Below the pieces are notes generated by a model. The model was not told where the DNA came from, ran no database searches, and saw nothing but the letters and a program-made list of their open reading frames with translations. The translations under genes were made by a program, and so were the position numbers. Below are positions 15,618-23,866 of a DNA stretch of 35,325 nucleotides, piece after piece. Within the stretch, counting starts at the first letter, position 1, and each line of letters starts with the position of its first letter. Origin of the DNA: JAEUPI01 sp035499355 (GTDB taxonomy: Bacteria > Pseudomonadota > Gammaproteobacteria > Burkholderiales > Burkholderiaceae_C); NCBI GenBank assembly GCA_035499355.1, contig DATJYZ010000060.1, forward strand, positions 1-35,325, written 5' to 3'.

Positions 15618-16739
15618 ATGAGCTTCAGCACCGCACACAACCGTCGTGAATGGGTCAAGGCCATCGGCGCCGGCGGCGTCGCCACCGTCGCCACCGCATG
15701 GGGCGTGCGCGCGCGCGCACAGAAGCCGTTGACCGTGGGCTTCATCTATGTCGGCCCGCGCGACGACTACGGCTACAACCAGGCGCAGGCGGAGTCGGCG
15801 TCGATCGTCAAGAGGCTCGAAGGCATCAAGGTGGTCGAGGAGGAGAACGTGCCCGAGACCACCGCGGTGCAAAAGACGATGCAGGGCATGATCTCGCAGG
15901 ACGGCGCGACGCTGCTGTTCCCCACCTCGTTCGGCTACTTCGACCCGCACATCCTGGCGCTGGCGCCGAAGAACCCCAACGTGCGCTTCGCGCACTGCGG
16001 CGGCCTGTGGAACGAGGCCAAGCATCCGAAAAACGTCGGCAGCTACTTCGGCTACATCGACGAGGCGCAGTATCTGAACGGCGTGGTCGCCGGCCACATG
16101 ACCAAGAGCGGCAAGCTCGGCTTCGTGGCGGCCAAGCCGATCCCGCAGGTGCTGCGCAACATCAACGCCTTCACGATGGGCGCTCGCTCGGTGAAGCCGG
16201 GCATCACGACGACGGTGATCTTCACCGGCGACTGGAGCATGCCGGTCAAGGAGGCCGAGGCCAGCAACAGCCTGGCCGACCAGGGTGTCGACGTGTTCAC
16301 GATGCACGTCGACGGTCCCAAGGTGGTGGTGGAGACGGCGGCCAAGCGCGGCAAGATGGTGTGCGGCTACCACGCGAGCCAGGCCAAGCTGGCGCCCAAC
16401 GCCTACCTCACGGGCGCCGAGTGGAACTGGATCACCGCCTACAAGACGATCATCGAGGCGGCACAGACCGGCAAGCCGCACCCCAACTTCGTGCGCGGCG
16501 GCCTGAAGGACGGCTTCGTCAAGAGTTCGCCGTACGGCGCGATGGTCAGCGACGCGGCCAAGAAGAACGCCGAGGACGTGCGCGCCGCGATGATGAAAGG
16601 CGCCTTCGACATCTTCAAGGGCCCGTTGAAGGACAACACCGGCAAGGAGGTGATCGCCGCCGGCAAGGTGTTCAAGCAGACCGATGTCGAGCTCGAGTCG
16701 ATGAACTACCTGGTCGAAGGCGTCGTCGGCAAGGTGTGA
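15618..16739 (+). CDS. BMP-family ABC transporter substrate-binding protein
   Basis: A 373-residue periplasmic binding protein of the Bmp/Med (PnrA-like) family. The signal begins with NRREWVKAIGAGG, a twin-arginine-like start, and cleaves near ARA-Q (about residue 34). The mature protein opens with LTVGFIYVGPRDDYGYN, the family's first strand and ligand loop; the family is known mostly for nucleosides and other N-heterocycles. An AGGAG ribosome site lies 7 bases before the ATG at 15618. It is the first gene of the ten-gene set and pairs with the two permeases that follow and the double ATPase at 22238. Given the biuret hydrolase in the operon, a ureido or triazine-derived ligand is possible but unproven. 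Confidence 0.9.
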   Translation: MSFSTAHNRREWVKAIGAGGVATVATAWGVRARAQKPLTVGFIYVGPRDDYGYNQAQAESASIVKRLEGIKVVEEENVPETTAVQKTMQGMISQDGATLLFPTSFGYFDPHILALAPKNPNVRFAHCGGLWNEAKHPKNVGSYFGYIDEAQYLNGVVAGHMTKSGKLGFVAAKPIPQVLRNINAFTMGARSVKPGITTTVIFTGDWSMPVKEAEASNSLADQGVDVFTMHVDGPKVVVETAAKRGKMVCGYHASQAKLAPNAYLTGAEWNWITAYKTIIEAAQTGKPHPNFVRGGLKDGFVKSSPYGAMVSDAAKKNAEDVRAAMMKGAFDIFKGPLKDNTGKEVIAAGKVFKQTDVELESMNYLVEGVVGKV

Positions 16740-16790
16740 TGCCCCTCGCTGCGGCGCGATCCGCGCCACGCCTTCTCCGCTGAGCAAGCC

Positions 16791-17882
16791 ATGAAGTCCG
16801 CGCTCGAAGCGATCGTGCTGCCGCTGCTGGCGCTGGTCGGCGCGCTGCTGCTGTTCGGCCTGTGGGTCATGGCCGGCGGCGTCAGCGCGCTCGACGCCTG
16901 GTCGCTGCTGTTCAAGGGCGCGTTCGGCGACATGTTCTCATGGCAGAACACGCTGCAGCGCGCGGCGCCCCTGATGCTCACCGCGCTGGCGGTGGCGCTG
17001 CCCGCGCGCGCCGGGCTGGTGGTGATCGGCGGCGAGGGCGCGCTCGTGCTCGGCGCGCTCGGGTGCGCCGCGCTGCCGTATGCCTGGCCGGGCCTGGGCG
17101 GCACCTTCGGCAGCGCGATGGTGCTGTTGGCCGGCGCGCTGTTCGGTGCGCTGTGGCTCGCGCTGGCTGGCGTGCTGCGGCAGTGGCGCGGTGTCAACGA
17201 GACGATCTCGAGCCTGCTGCTCGGCTACATCGCGATCGCGCTGTTCAAGCACTTCGTCGAAGGGCCGCTGCGCGATCCGGCGAGCCTGAACAAGCCGTCG
17301 ACGCATGCGCTCGCCGAAAGCCTGCGCATCGGCCCGATCGCGGCCGACGGCTTGTTGGGCGACGTGCATTGGGGCCTGGTGTTCGGCGTGCTCGCGTGCA
17401 TCGTGGCCGGCGTGTGGCTGAGTTTCACGAGCCCGGGCTTCGCGCTGCGCATCGTCGGCGGCAACGCGCGCACCGCACGCCTGGTGGGTCTGCCGACCCA
17501 CCGTCTGATCGTGCTGGCGTGTGCGGCGGGCGGCGCCTGCGCCGGGCTGGCCGGCGCGATCGAGGTGGCCGCGGTGCACACCTCGGCCAACGCGTCGGTG
17601 ATCGCGGGGCTGGGCTACACCGGCATCCTGGTGTCGTTCGTCGCGCGCCACAACCCGTGGGCCGTTCCGCCGGTGGCGCTGCTGTTCGGCGGCTTCGCGG
17701 CTGCCGGCAGCCTGCTGCAACGGCGCCTCGGCCTGCCCGACGCGTCGGTCCTGGTGCTGCAGGGCTTTGCGTTCGTGCTCATCCTGGCGGCCGAGGCATT
17801 GCGCGGCCGGCTGTTCGATCTGCTGTGGCCGCGCGCACCGCAGGTGCTGCGGCCCGTGGCCGCTGCCGGAGCAGTTGGATGA
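16791..17882 (+). CDS. ABC transporter permease, BMP/nucleoside type (first)
   Basis: A 363-residue membrane protein of the BPD_transp_2 family (YufP/NupB-like). It has about ten hydrophobic segments, and GGEGALVLGALG near residue 78-90 matches the conserved G-x-E-G segment of this permease class. A second conserved region is ARLVGLPTHRLIV (residues 226-238). It forms the channel together with the next gene, driven by the double ATPase encoded at 22238. The ATG at 16791 follows a 51-bp gap from the binding protein, and the stop overlaps the next start (ATGA at 17879), so both permeases are translationally coupled. The C-terminal dozen residues are Ala/Pro-rich and probably cytoplasmic. Confidence 0.9.
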   Translation: MKSALEAIVLPLLALVGALLLFGLWVMAGGVSALDAWSLLFKGAFGDMFSWQNTLQRAAPLMLTALAVALPARAGLVVIGGEGALVLGALGCAALPYAWPGLGGTFGSAMVLLAGALFGALWLALAGVLRQWRGVNETISSLLLGYIAIALFKHFVEGPLRDPASLNKPSTHALAESLRIGPIAADGLLGDVHWGLVFGVLACIVAGVWLSFTSPGFALRIVGGNARTARLVGLPTHRLIVLACAAGGACAGLAGAIEVAAVHTSANASVIAGLGYTGILVSFVARHNPWAVPPVALLFGGFAAAGSLLQRRLGLPDASVLVLQGFAFVLILAAEALRGRLFDLLWPRAPQVLRPVAAAGAVG

Positions 17883-18799
17883 CCGGCAGCGCGTGGCTCG
17901 ACGTGCTGCTGGCCGTCATCGGCGGCGCGGTGCGCGTGGGCACGCCGTTCCTGTTCGTCAGCCTCGGCGAGTGCATCACCGAGAAGTCCGGCCGCATCAA
18001 CCTCGGCCTCGAAGGCGTGCTGGTGTTCTCGGCGATGTGCGGCTTCGGCGCGTCGTACCTGAGCGGCTCGCCGTGGCTCGGCGTGGTCGCCGCCGGCGCC
18101 AGCGGCGCGCTGCTCGCGCTGCTGCACGGCCTGTTGTGCTCGCTGCCGCGCGTCAGCGACATCGCCACCGGCATCGCACTGATGCTGCTCGGCTCCGGGC
18201 TGGCGTTCTACCTCGGCAAGCCGCTGATCCAGCCGCAGGCGCCGCAGATCCCGTCGATCCCGCTCGGCGCGTGGAGCGGCTCGCAACAGGTGCAGGCGGC
18301 GCTGTCGATCAACGCACTGTTCCCGCTCGGCGTGCTGCTGGCGGTGCTGATCGCGTGGGGCTTGAAGAACACACGCTGGGGACTGGTGGTGCGCATGGCC
18401 GGCGACTCGAGCGACGCCGCCAAGGCGCTCGGCTACTCGGCCAACGGCGTGCGCATTGCCGCCACCACCGCAGGTGGCTTCATCGCCGGGCTGGGCGGCG
18501 CGTCGCTGTCGCTGTACTACCCGGGCAGCTGGAACGAAGGGCTGTCGTCGGGGCAGGGGCTGATCGCGGTGGCGCTGGTGATCTTCGCGCGCTGGAGCCC
18601 GGTGCGCTGCCTTGGGGCAGCGCTGCTGTTCGGCGGCGCTGGCGCGCTCGGGCCGGCGCTGCAGTCGGTGGGCGTGAGCGGCGGCTACTACCTGTTCAAC
18701 GCGATGCCGTACGTGCTGACGCTCGCGATCCTGGTGGCGACGTGCTCGCCGCGGCGAGCGCTCAAGGGCGCGCCGCTGGAACTCGGAGTCTCCCGATGA
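17879..18799 (+). CDS. ABC transporter permease, BMP/nucleoside type (second)
   Basis: A 306-residue BPD_transp_2-family permease (YufQ/NupC-like), partner of the preceding one. The conserved N-terminal element is GECITEKSGRINLGLEG (residues 30-46), which is diagnostic for this subunit. RMAGDSSDAAKALGYS corresponds to the coupling-loop region contacting the ATPase. About eight to nine hydrophobic segments are visible. It overlaps the previous gene by four bases and the next gene (biuret hydrolase) also by four bases, so import and hydrolysis are synthesised from one coupled mRNA. Heterodimeric permeases of this type commonly import nucleosides; the ligand here is not known. Confidence 0.9.
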   Translation: MTGSAWLDVLLAVIGGAVRVGTPFLFVSLGECITEKSGRINLGLEGVLVFSAMCGFGASYLSGSPWLGVVAAGASGALLALLHGLLCSLPRVSDIATGIALMLLGSGLAFYLGKPLIQPQAPQIPSIPLGAWSGSQQVQAALSINALFPLGVLLAVLIAWGLKNTRWGLVVRMAGDSSDAAKALGYSANGVRIAATTAGGFIAGLGGASLSLYYPGSWNEGLSSGQGLIAVALVIFARWSPVRCLGAALLFGGAGALGPALQSVGVSGGYYLFNAMPYVLTLAILVATCSPRRALKGAPLELGVSR

Positions 18800-19500
18800 C
18801 GACGATCGCCTCCAGCCCGTACGCATGGCCGTACGACGGCGATTTCACCGCGCGCAACACGGCGCTCGTGATCATCGACATGCAGACCGACTTCTGCGGC
18901 GTCGGCGGGTACGTCGACACCATGGGCTACGACCTGTCGCTGACGCGCGCGCCGATCGGGCCGATCAAGGCGCTGCTGGCCGAGGCGCGCCGCGTCGGCA
19001 TGCACGTGATCCACACGCGCGAAGGGCACCGGCCGGATCTGTCGGACTTGCCGGCCAACAAGCGCTGGCGCTCGCGGCAGATCGGCGCCGGCATCGGCGA
19101 CCCGGGGCCGTGCGGCCGCATCCTGGTGCGCGGCGAGCCGGGCTGGGACATCATCCCCGAGCTGTACCCAGTCGCCGGCGAGCCGATCATCGACAAGCCG
19201 GGCAAGGGCTCGTTCTGCGCCACCGATCTGGAGCTGATCCTGCACACGCGCGGGATCCGCAACCTGATCCTTACCGGCATCACCACCGACGTCTGCGTGC
19301 ACACCACGATGCGCGAGGCCAACGACCGCGGCTTCGAGTGCGTGATGCTCACCGACTGCACCGGCGCCACGGACGCCGGCAACCACGCGGCGGCGTCCAA
19401 GATGATCGAGATGCAAGGCGGCGTGTTCGGCGCTGTCTCCGATTCCAGACAGGTGATCGAGGCCCTGAAGGGCTTCGGCTCGAAGGGAGCTGCGGCATGA
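18796..19500 (+). CDS. biuH: Biuret amidohydrolase (isochorismatase-like cysteine hydrolase)
   Basis: A 234-residue cysteine hydrolase of the isochorismatase-like family that closely resembles the Rhizobium leguminosarum biuret hydrolase as I recall it. Shared stretches include DFCGVGGYVDTMGYDLS, THTREGHRP-type context, DLPANKRWRS, GEPGWDIIPELYP and DKPGKGSFCATDLE. The catalytic Asp, Lys and Cys fall at D28, K134 and C167, a constant eight-residue offset from D36/K142/C175 of that enzyme. The reaction is biuret + water to allophanate + ammonia, the step after cyanuric acid ring opening. Ureidoacrylate hydrolase (RutB) is a less likely alternative. It overlaps both neighbours by four bases and sits between the two ABC transporter gene sets. 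Confidence 0.85.
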   Translation: MTTIASSPYAWPYDGDFTARNTALVIIDMQTDFCGVGGYVDTMGYDLSLTRAPIGPIKALLAEARRVGMHVIHTREGHRPDLSDLPANKRWRSRQIGAGIGDPGPCGRILVRGEPGWDIIPELYPVAGEPIIDKPGKGSFCATDLELILHTRGIRNLILTGITTDVCVHTTMREANDRGFECVMLTDCTGATDAGNHAAASKMIEMQGGVFGAVSDSRQVIEALKGFGSKGAAA

Positions 19501-20507
19501 CCATCGTCGTCCACCACAAGAAGCATCCGCTGGTGCAGCAGCGGCGACGCTTGCTGCACGCGGGCCTGGCCAGCGCGGCGCTGATGGGCCTGAGCCGCAA
19601 GTCGTTCGGTGCCGACGACAAGATCCTGATCGGCTTCTGGCCGATCGCCTCGGGCCTGCCGCTGTACGTCGGCCTGGAGCGCGGCCTCTTCAAGGAAGCA
19701 GGGCTCAACGTCGAAGGCGCCAAGTTCGCCAGCGCGCAGCAGGTGGCCGAGGCGATGATCTCCGGCCGCATCCACGGCTCGGCAAACGGCACCGCGTCGG
19801 CCGCGCTGGCGCTGGCCGAGATCACCAGCCCGGATCTGTTCAAGATCATCTGCAGCAACCCGAGCAATCGCAAGCTGGTGCTCGACGAGTTCGTGGTGCC
19901 GAAGGATTCGCCGGTGAAGGGCATCGCCGAGCTCGCCGGCAAGAGGGTGTGCTCGGGCCCTGGCATCCAGAACGTGACGCTGGCCAAGATCATTCTGGAG
20001 AAGAACGGCATCGCGAACCCCACCGTCACCGAGCTGCCGATCGGGCAGCACGTGCCGGCGCTCGCCGCGGGACAGGTGGATGCGGCCTACACGCTCGAGC
20101 CCACCGGCACCGCCGGCCGCCTGAAGGGCCTGACGCGCGTGCTCGAGCCCGGTGTGATCGCCAAGTACGTGCTCGGCGACCCCGATGCGCCGTGGTTCGG
20201 CGGCTCGGCCAGCGTCACCACCGCGTTCATGAGGGAGAGGCCCGAGCTGGCGAAGAAGTACATCGCCGCGTATGCCAAGGCGGTGGAGTGGGTGCGCAAG
20301 AACCCGGAGGAATCACGCACGCACATGGACGGCTTCACTGCGATCGAAGCGGCACTGGTCAAGGAGGTGCCGCTGTCGGGTTTCACGCTCTACAACGAGT
20401 TCACGCCGAGCGACGTCGGTCACTTCCAGAGGTTCTTCGACGTCTTCACCGACCGCAAGATCTTCAGCAAGAAGCTCGACGTGAAGTCGCTGCTGTACAC
20501 GGGGTGA
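19497..20507 (+). CDS. NitT/TauT (SsuA/THI5-like) ABC substrate-binding protein
   Basis: A 336-residue periplasmic binding protein of the NMT1/SsuA-like family. The signal has a run QQRRRLLHAGLASAALMG and cleaves near SFGA (about residue 38-39). The mature start DKILIGFWPIASGLPLYVGLERGLF is the usual first lobe, where LYVGLERGLFKEAGL matches the family's Y-x-A-x-x-x-G-x-F motif. Relatives bind sulfonates, nitrate-like ions, pyrimidine precursors or aromatic acids. The start codon overlaps the stop of the biuret hydrolase gene by four bases. It works with the permease at 20511 and the ATPase at 21397. Ligand identity is unknown; a urea derivative or triazine product is suggested only by context. 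Confidence 0.9.
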   Translation: MTIVVHHKKHPLVQQRRRLLHAGLASAALMGLSRKSFGADDKILIGFWPIASGLPLYVGLERGLFKEAGLNVEGAKFASAQQVAEAMISGRIHGSANGTASAALALAEITSPDLFKIICSNPSNRKLVLDEFVVPKDSPVKGIAELAGKRVCSGPGIQNVTLAKIILEKNGIANPTVTELPIGQHVPALAAGQVDAAYTLEPTGTAGRLKGLTRVLEPGVIAKYVLGDPDAPWFGGSASVTTAFMRERPELAKKYIAAYAKAVEWVRKNPEESRTHMDGFTAIEAALVKEVPLSGFTLYNEFTPSDVGHFQRFFDVFTDRKIFSKKLDVKSLLYTG

Positions 20508-20510
20508 GGC

Positions 20511-21287
20511 ATGGGCGCCGCGTGGAGCAAGGTCCTGGATCGGCGCTGGCTGCCGCTGATCGGCCCGATGCTGCTGTTCGCGCTGTGGCAGCTGCTGATC
20601 AGCGCGCAATTCGTCAAGCCGGTGCTGCTGCCGCCACCAGGCGCCACGCTGGCGCACATGCTGGCCGTGTTCGCCAACGGGGCGATCCTGCCCGACCTGT
20701 GGGCGACGATCTTCCGCACGCTGTGCTCGTTCGGCATCGCGACCGTGATCGGCGTGCCACTGGGGGTGATGCTCGGCAGCTCGGAGGCCGCGTACCGCAG
20801 CGTCGAGTTCCTGATCGATTTCTTCCGCTCGACGCCGAGCTCGGCGCTGATCCCGCTGTTCCTGTTGATCTTCGGCATCACCGACATCAACAAGATCGCG
20901 ATCGCCAGTTTCGGCGCCATGCTGATCGTGCTGTTCAACAGCGCCTATGGCGTGATGAACGCGAAGAAGACGCGCGTGATGGCGGCCCAGATCATGGGCG
21001 TCTCCAGGTGGCACGTGTTCAAGGACGTGATGCTGATGGAGAGCCTGGCGCAGACGTTCGTCGGCCTGCGCAGCGCGGTGTCGATGGCGCTGGTGATCGT
21101 GATCGTCGCCGAGATGTTCATCGGCTCCGAGAGCGGCCTCGGCCACCGCATCATCGACGCGCAGCAGGTGTTCAACGTCAAGGAGATGTACTGCTCGATC
21201 CTGGTGACGGGAGCTTTGGGCTATCTGCTCAACCTGCTCTTTCTGCTGGCCGAGAAGAAGTTGATTCACTGGAGCGGGAAGGCATGA
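20511..21287 (+). CDS. NitT/TauT (SsuC-like) ABC transporter permease
   Basis: A 258-residue BPD_transp_1 permease with about six membrane segments. It has the ATPase-coupling (EAA) loop around AAQIMGVSRWHVFKDVMLMES and the upstream segment RTLCSFGIATVIGVPLGVMLG common to SsuC/TauC proteins. It starts three bases after the binding protein's stop codon. As a homodimer it would form the channel for the second ABC importer of the operon. A 109-bp gap with two strong hairpins separates it from its ATPase gene. Confidence 0.92.
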   Translation: MGAAWSKVLDRRWLPLIGPMLLFALWQLLISAQFVKPVLLPPPGATLAHMLAVFANGAILPDLWATIFRTLCSFGIATVIGVPLGVMLGSSEAAYRSVEFLIDFFRSTPSSALIPLFLLIFGITDINKIAIASFGAMLIVLFNSAYGVMNAKKTRVMAAQIMGVSRWHVFKDVMLMESLAQTFVGLRSAVSMALVIVIVAEMFIGSESGLGHRIIDAQQVFNVKEMYCSILVTGALGYLLNLLFLLAEKKLIHWSGKA

Positions 21288-21333
21288 GGCGGCCGCACTC
21301 CAGCCGGTGGTTCGCGCGGCTCGGCCGGCGCTA

Positions 21334-21377
21334 CCCGGTAGGGGCTCCTACCGTGGCGGTCGGCCCTGCGGGCCGAC
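21334..21377 (+). other. Tandem hairpins inside the operon
   Basis: Two perfect inverted repeats follow each other. The first is CGGTAGG-GGCT-CCTACCG (about 21336-21353), and the second is GTCGGCCC-TGC-GGGCCGAC (21359-21377). They occupy the only sizeable gap (109 bp) between the transporter genes and lack a T-run. They could be a REP-like element or an mRNA-stabilising or processing structure affecting the ratio of transporter subunits. A GGCCC-GCA-GGGCC hairpin of related sequence lies upstream of the CsgG-like operon near 4536. Confidence 0.6.
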
Positions 21378-21396
21378 TCCGCTGAGGCAATCTTCC

Positions 21397-22236
21397 ATGA
21401 GCGGTGCACTTCCGATCGCCGCGGTCCCGCCGCAAGCATTGCCCACCGAGTCCGACTCGCTGCTCACGCTGCGCGCCGCACCGAAGACACACGTCACCGT
21501 GCGCGGCCTGAGCAAGAGCTTCGCCGGCAAGCCGCTCTACACCAACTTCAACCTCGACCTGCCGCGCGGCAAGATCGTCTCGATCTTCGGGCCCAACGGC
21601 TGCGGCAAGTCGACGCTGATGAACATGATCGCCGGGCTGGTGCCGGCGGATGCCGGCGAGATCCTCTTCGACGGCAAGTCGCTGCAGGACACCAAGATCG
21701 GCTACGTCTTCCAGAATTACCGCGACGCGCTGTTCCCGTGGATCACGTCGTGGGACAACATCGCCTACCCGCTGCGCCGAGGCGGCATGAAGGAAGACGG
21801 CGTGCGCGCGCGCGTCGAGGCGTTGGTCAAGCTGTTCGAGATCCGCTTCGACCTGCAGCGCTATCCGTACGAGCTGTCGGGCGGGCAGATGCAGACGGTG
21901 TGCATCATGCGGTCGCTGGCCACCGAGCCCGAGGTGCTGTTCCTCGACGAGCCGTTCTCGGCGCTCGACTTCGAGATGACGCTGTTCATCCGCGCCAAGC
22001 TGCAGGAGGCGCACCTGGCCACGGGCACGACGATGGTGATCGTGTCGCACGACCTCGAGGACGCGGTGTTCCTGGCCGACCGCATCCTGCTGCTGACCCG
22101 CCGCCCGACACGCATCGCCGAGCTGGTGAGCTTCGACATGCCGCGGCCGCGATTGCCCGAGGCGGTGGCCGATCCCGAGTTCGTGCGCGTCAAGGCGCAC
22201 ACGCTCGAGGTGTTCCGCCGCGAGATGAACGCTTGA
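21397..22236 (+). CDS. NitT/TauT (SsuB-like) ABC transporter ATP-binding protein
   Basis: A 279-residue ABC ATPase. Walker A is GPNGCGKST at 65-73, the signature is LSGGQ at 160-164, Walker B is LFLDEPFSALD at 181-191, and the switch His is in IVSHDLEDA. The Q-loop is in YVFQNYRDALFPW, of the form seen in the SsuB/TauB/NrtD group. The N-terminus is about 30 residues longer than usual and low in complexity (Pro/Ala), so a later start is possible. It powers the permease at 20511. The next gene starts one base after its stop, keeping it tied to the BMP-type ATPase. Confidence 0.92.
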   Translation: MSGALPIAAVPPQALPTESDSLLTLRAAPKTHVTVRGLSKSFAGKPLYTNFNLDLPRGKIVSIFGPNGCGKSTLMNMIAGLVPADAGEILFDGKSLQDTKIGYVFQNYRDALFPWITSWDNIAYPLRRGGMKEDGVRARVEALVKLFEIRFDLQRYPYELSGGQMQTVCIMRSLATEPEVLFLDEPFSALDFEMTLFIRAKLQEAHLATGTTMVIVSHDLEDAVFLADRILLLTRRPTRIAELVSFDMPRPRLPEAVADPEFVRVKAHTLEVFRREMNA

Positions 22237-22237
22237 C

Positions 22238-23824
22238 ATGCCTGCGCTGCAGCTCGACACCTACAACCTGACCAAGCGCTTCGGCGCGTTCACCGCGCTC
22301 GACGCGGTGTCGCTGGTCGTGCGTCCGGGCACCGTGCACGCGCTGCTCGGCGAGAACGGCGCCGGCAAAAGCACGCTGGTCAAGTGCGTGGTGGGCTACT
22401 ACAAGCCCGACGATGGCGCGGTGCTGCTCGACGGTCGCGAGCACGCGATCACTTCGCCCACCGTGGCGCGCGAGCTCGGCATCGGCATGGTGTACCAGCA
22501 CTTCACGGTGGTGCCCGGCCTCACGGTGGCCGAGAACCTGCTGCTGGCGCGCGGCCACCTGCCGCTGGTGCTCGACTGGAAGGCGGCGCGCGCCGAGCTC
22601 GCGGCGTTCTTGCGCACCACGCCGTTCCGGCTGCCGCTCGATGCCACGCCGATGGACCTGTCGGCCGGCGAGAAGCAGAAGCTCGAGATCCTGAAGCAGC
22701 TGTTCCTGAAGCCGCGGCTGTTGATCCTCGACGAGCCGACGTCGGTGCTGACGCCGCAGGAGGCCGACGAGGTGCTCGGCGCGCTGCGCGCGCGGGCCCA
22801 TGCAGGGGACTGCAGCATCGTGCTGATCACGCACAAGTTCCGCGAGGTCAACGCCTACGCCGACGACGTGAGCGTGCTGCGCCGCGGCCGCCTGGTGATG
22901 AGCGCCCGCGTGGCCGAGACGAGTTCGGATGCGCTGGCCGAGGCGATGGTCGGCGAGCGCGCCACCGCGCGCGACCCCGTGGCCTGGCAGCGGCAGCCCA
23001 ACGGCGCGGGCGCGCCGGTGCTGCAGATCGAGCAGCTCACCGTGCGCGGCGACCGCGGCGAACCGGCTCTGCGCGCCCTGAGCCTCACCGTGCGTGCCGG
23101 CGAGATCGTCGGTGTCGCCGGCGTGTCGGGCAACGGCCAGCGCGAGTTGATGCAGTCGCTCACCGGCCAGCGGGTGCACGAAGGCGGCAGCGTGCGCGTC
23201 GAGGGCAGGCCGTATCAGGCCACGCGGGCGCAGAACCACCTGCACGCGGTGCGCAGCCTGCCCGAGGAGCCGCTGGCCAACGCCTGCGTCGGTGAACTCG
23301 CCGTGGGCAGCAACATGGCGCTGCGCGGCTTCGACCGCGCACCGCTGTCGCGCTCGGGCTGGATGCGTTGGGGTCGCATCGCCGCGCGCGCGCGCGAGCT
23401 GATCGCCGAGTACGGCGTCAAGACGCGCGGCGAGGGTGCGCCGATCCGCACGCTGTCGGGCGGCAACGTGCAGCGCGCGGTGCTGGCGCGCGAGCTGTCG
23501 AGCCCGGCGCGGCTGCTGCTGGTGGCCAACCCGGTGTTCGGCCTCGACTTCGCCGCGGTGGCCGAGATCCATGCGCGGCTGATGGCGGCGCGCAACGGCG
23601 GCGCCGCGGTGCTGCTGATCAGCGAAGACCTCGACGAGCTGCTCGAGCTGTCGGATCGCATCGTCGTCATCAGCGAGGGCCGCATCGTGCACGAGGCCGC
23701 CGCGGTCGGCGCCGACCGCCGCACGCTCGGTGCGCACATGGGTGGCCGCGCGCACGGGCACGACGAGGGTGCGACGCGGCGAGAGGCTGCGGCGATCGGC
23801 GCCGAGGAAAAAGCCGCTGCATGA
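22238..23824 (+). CDS. BMP-type ABC transporter double ATPase
   Basis: A 528-residue ATPase with two fused nucleotide-binding halves (YufO/NupA/MglA class). N-half: Walker A GENGAGKST at 38-46, signature LSAGE at 141-145, Walker B LLILDEPTSVL at 161-171. C-half: a degenerate Walker A (GVSGNGQRE near 295-303, Gln in place of the catalytic Lys), signature LSGGN at 406-410, and Walker B LLLVANPVFGLD (426-437) lacking the DE pair. This asymmetry is normal for the class. It serves the permeases at 16791 and 17879 although four genes of the other transporter lie between. The last 30 residues are His/Ala/Glu-rich and dispensable in appearance. Confidence 0.93.
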   Translation: MPALQLDTYNLTKRFGAFTALDAVSLVVRPGTVHALLGENGAGKSTLVKCVVGYYKPDDGAVLLDGREHAITSPTVARELGIGMVYQHFTVVPGLTVAENLLLARGHLPLVLDWKAARAELAAFLRTTPFRLPLDATPMDLSAGEKQKLEILKQLFLKPRLLILDEPTSVLTPQEADEVLGALRARAHAGDCSIVLITHKFREVNAYADDVSVLRRGRLVMSARVAETSSDALAEAMVGERATARDPVAWQRQPNGAGAPVLQIEQLTVRGDRGEPALRALSLTVRAGEIVGVAGVSGNGQRELMQSLTGQRVHEGGSVRVEGRPYQATRAQNHLHAVRSLPEEPLANACVGELAVGSNMALRGFDRAPLSRSGWMRWGRIAARARELIAEYGVKTRGEGAPIRTLSGGNVQRAVLARELSSPARLLLVANPVFGLDFAAVAEIHARLMAARNGGAAVLLISEDLDELLELSDRIVVISEGRIVHEAAAVGADRRTLGAHMGGRAHGHDEGATRREAAAIGAEEKAAA

Positions 23825-23854
23825 GGCCAAGGTCGCGCGCCGGCGCGGCGCACC

Positions 23855-23860
23855 TATGAT
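23855..23860 (+). promoter_or_regulatory. Possible -10 of a leaderless GntR transcript
   Basis: TATGAT ends six bases before the GntR start codon, the spacing expected for a leaderless mRNA. There is no ribosome site and no recognisable -35. It may give the regulator its own expression within the operon. Confidence 0.3.
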
Positions 23861-23866
23861 CCGCCC

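Noticed and set aside
16776..21390. Shared TCCGCTGAG just before the starts at 16791 and 21397
   Set aside because: Nine bases matching at two sites in GC-rich sequence is weak; no wider similarity surrounds them.
22238..23824. Inactivated second half of the double ATPase
   Set aside because: The degenerate Walker A and B in the C-half are normal for this transporter class and not evidence of a broken gene.
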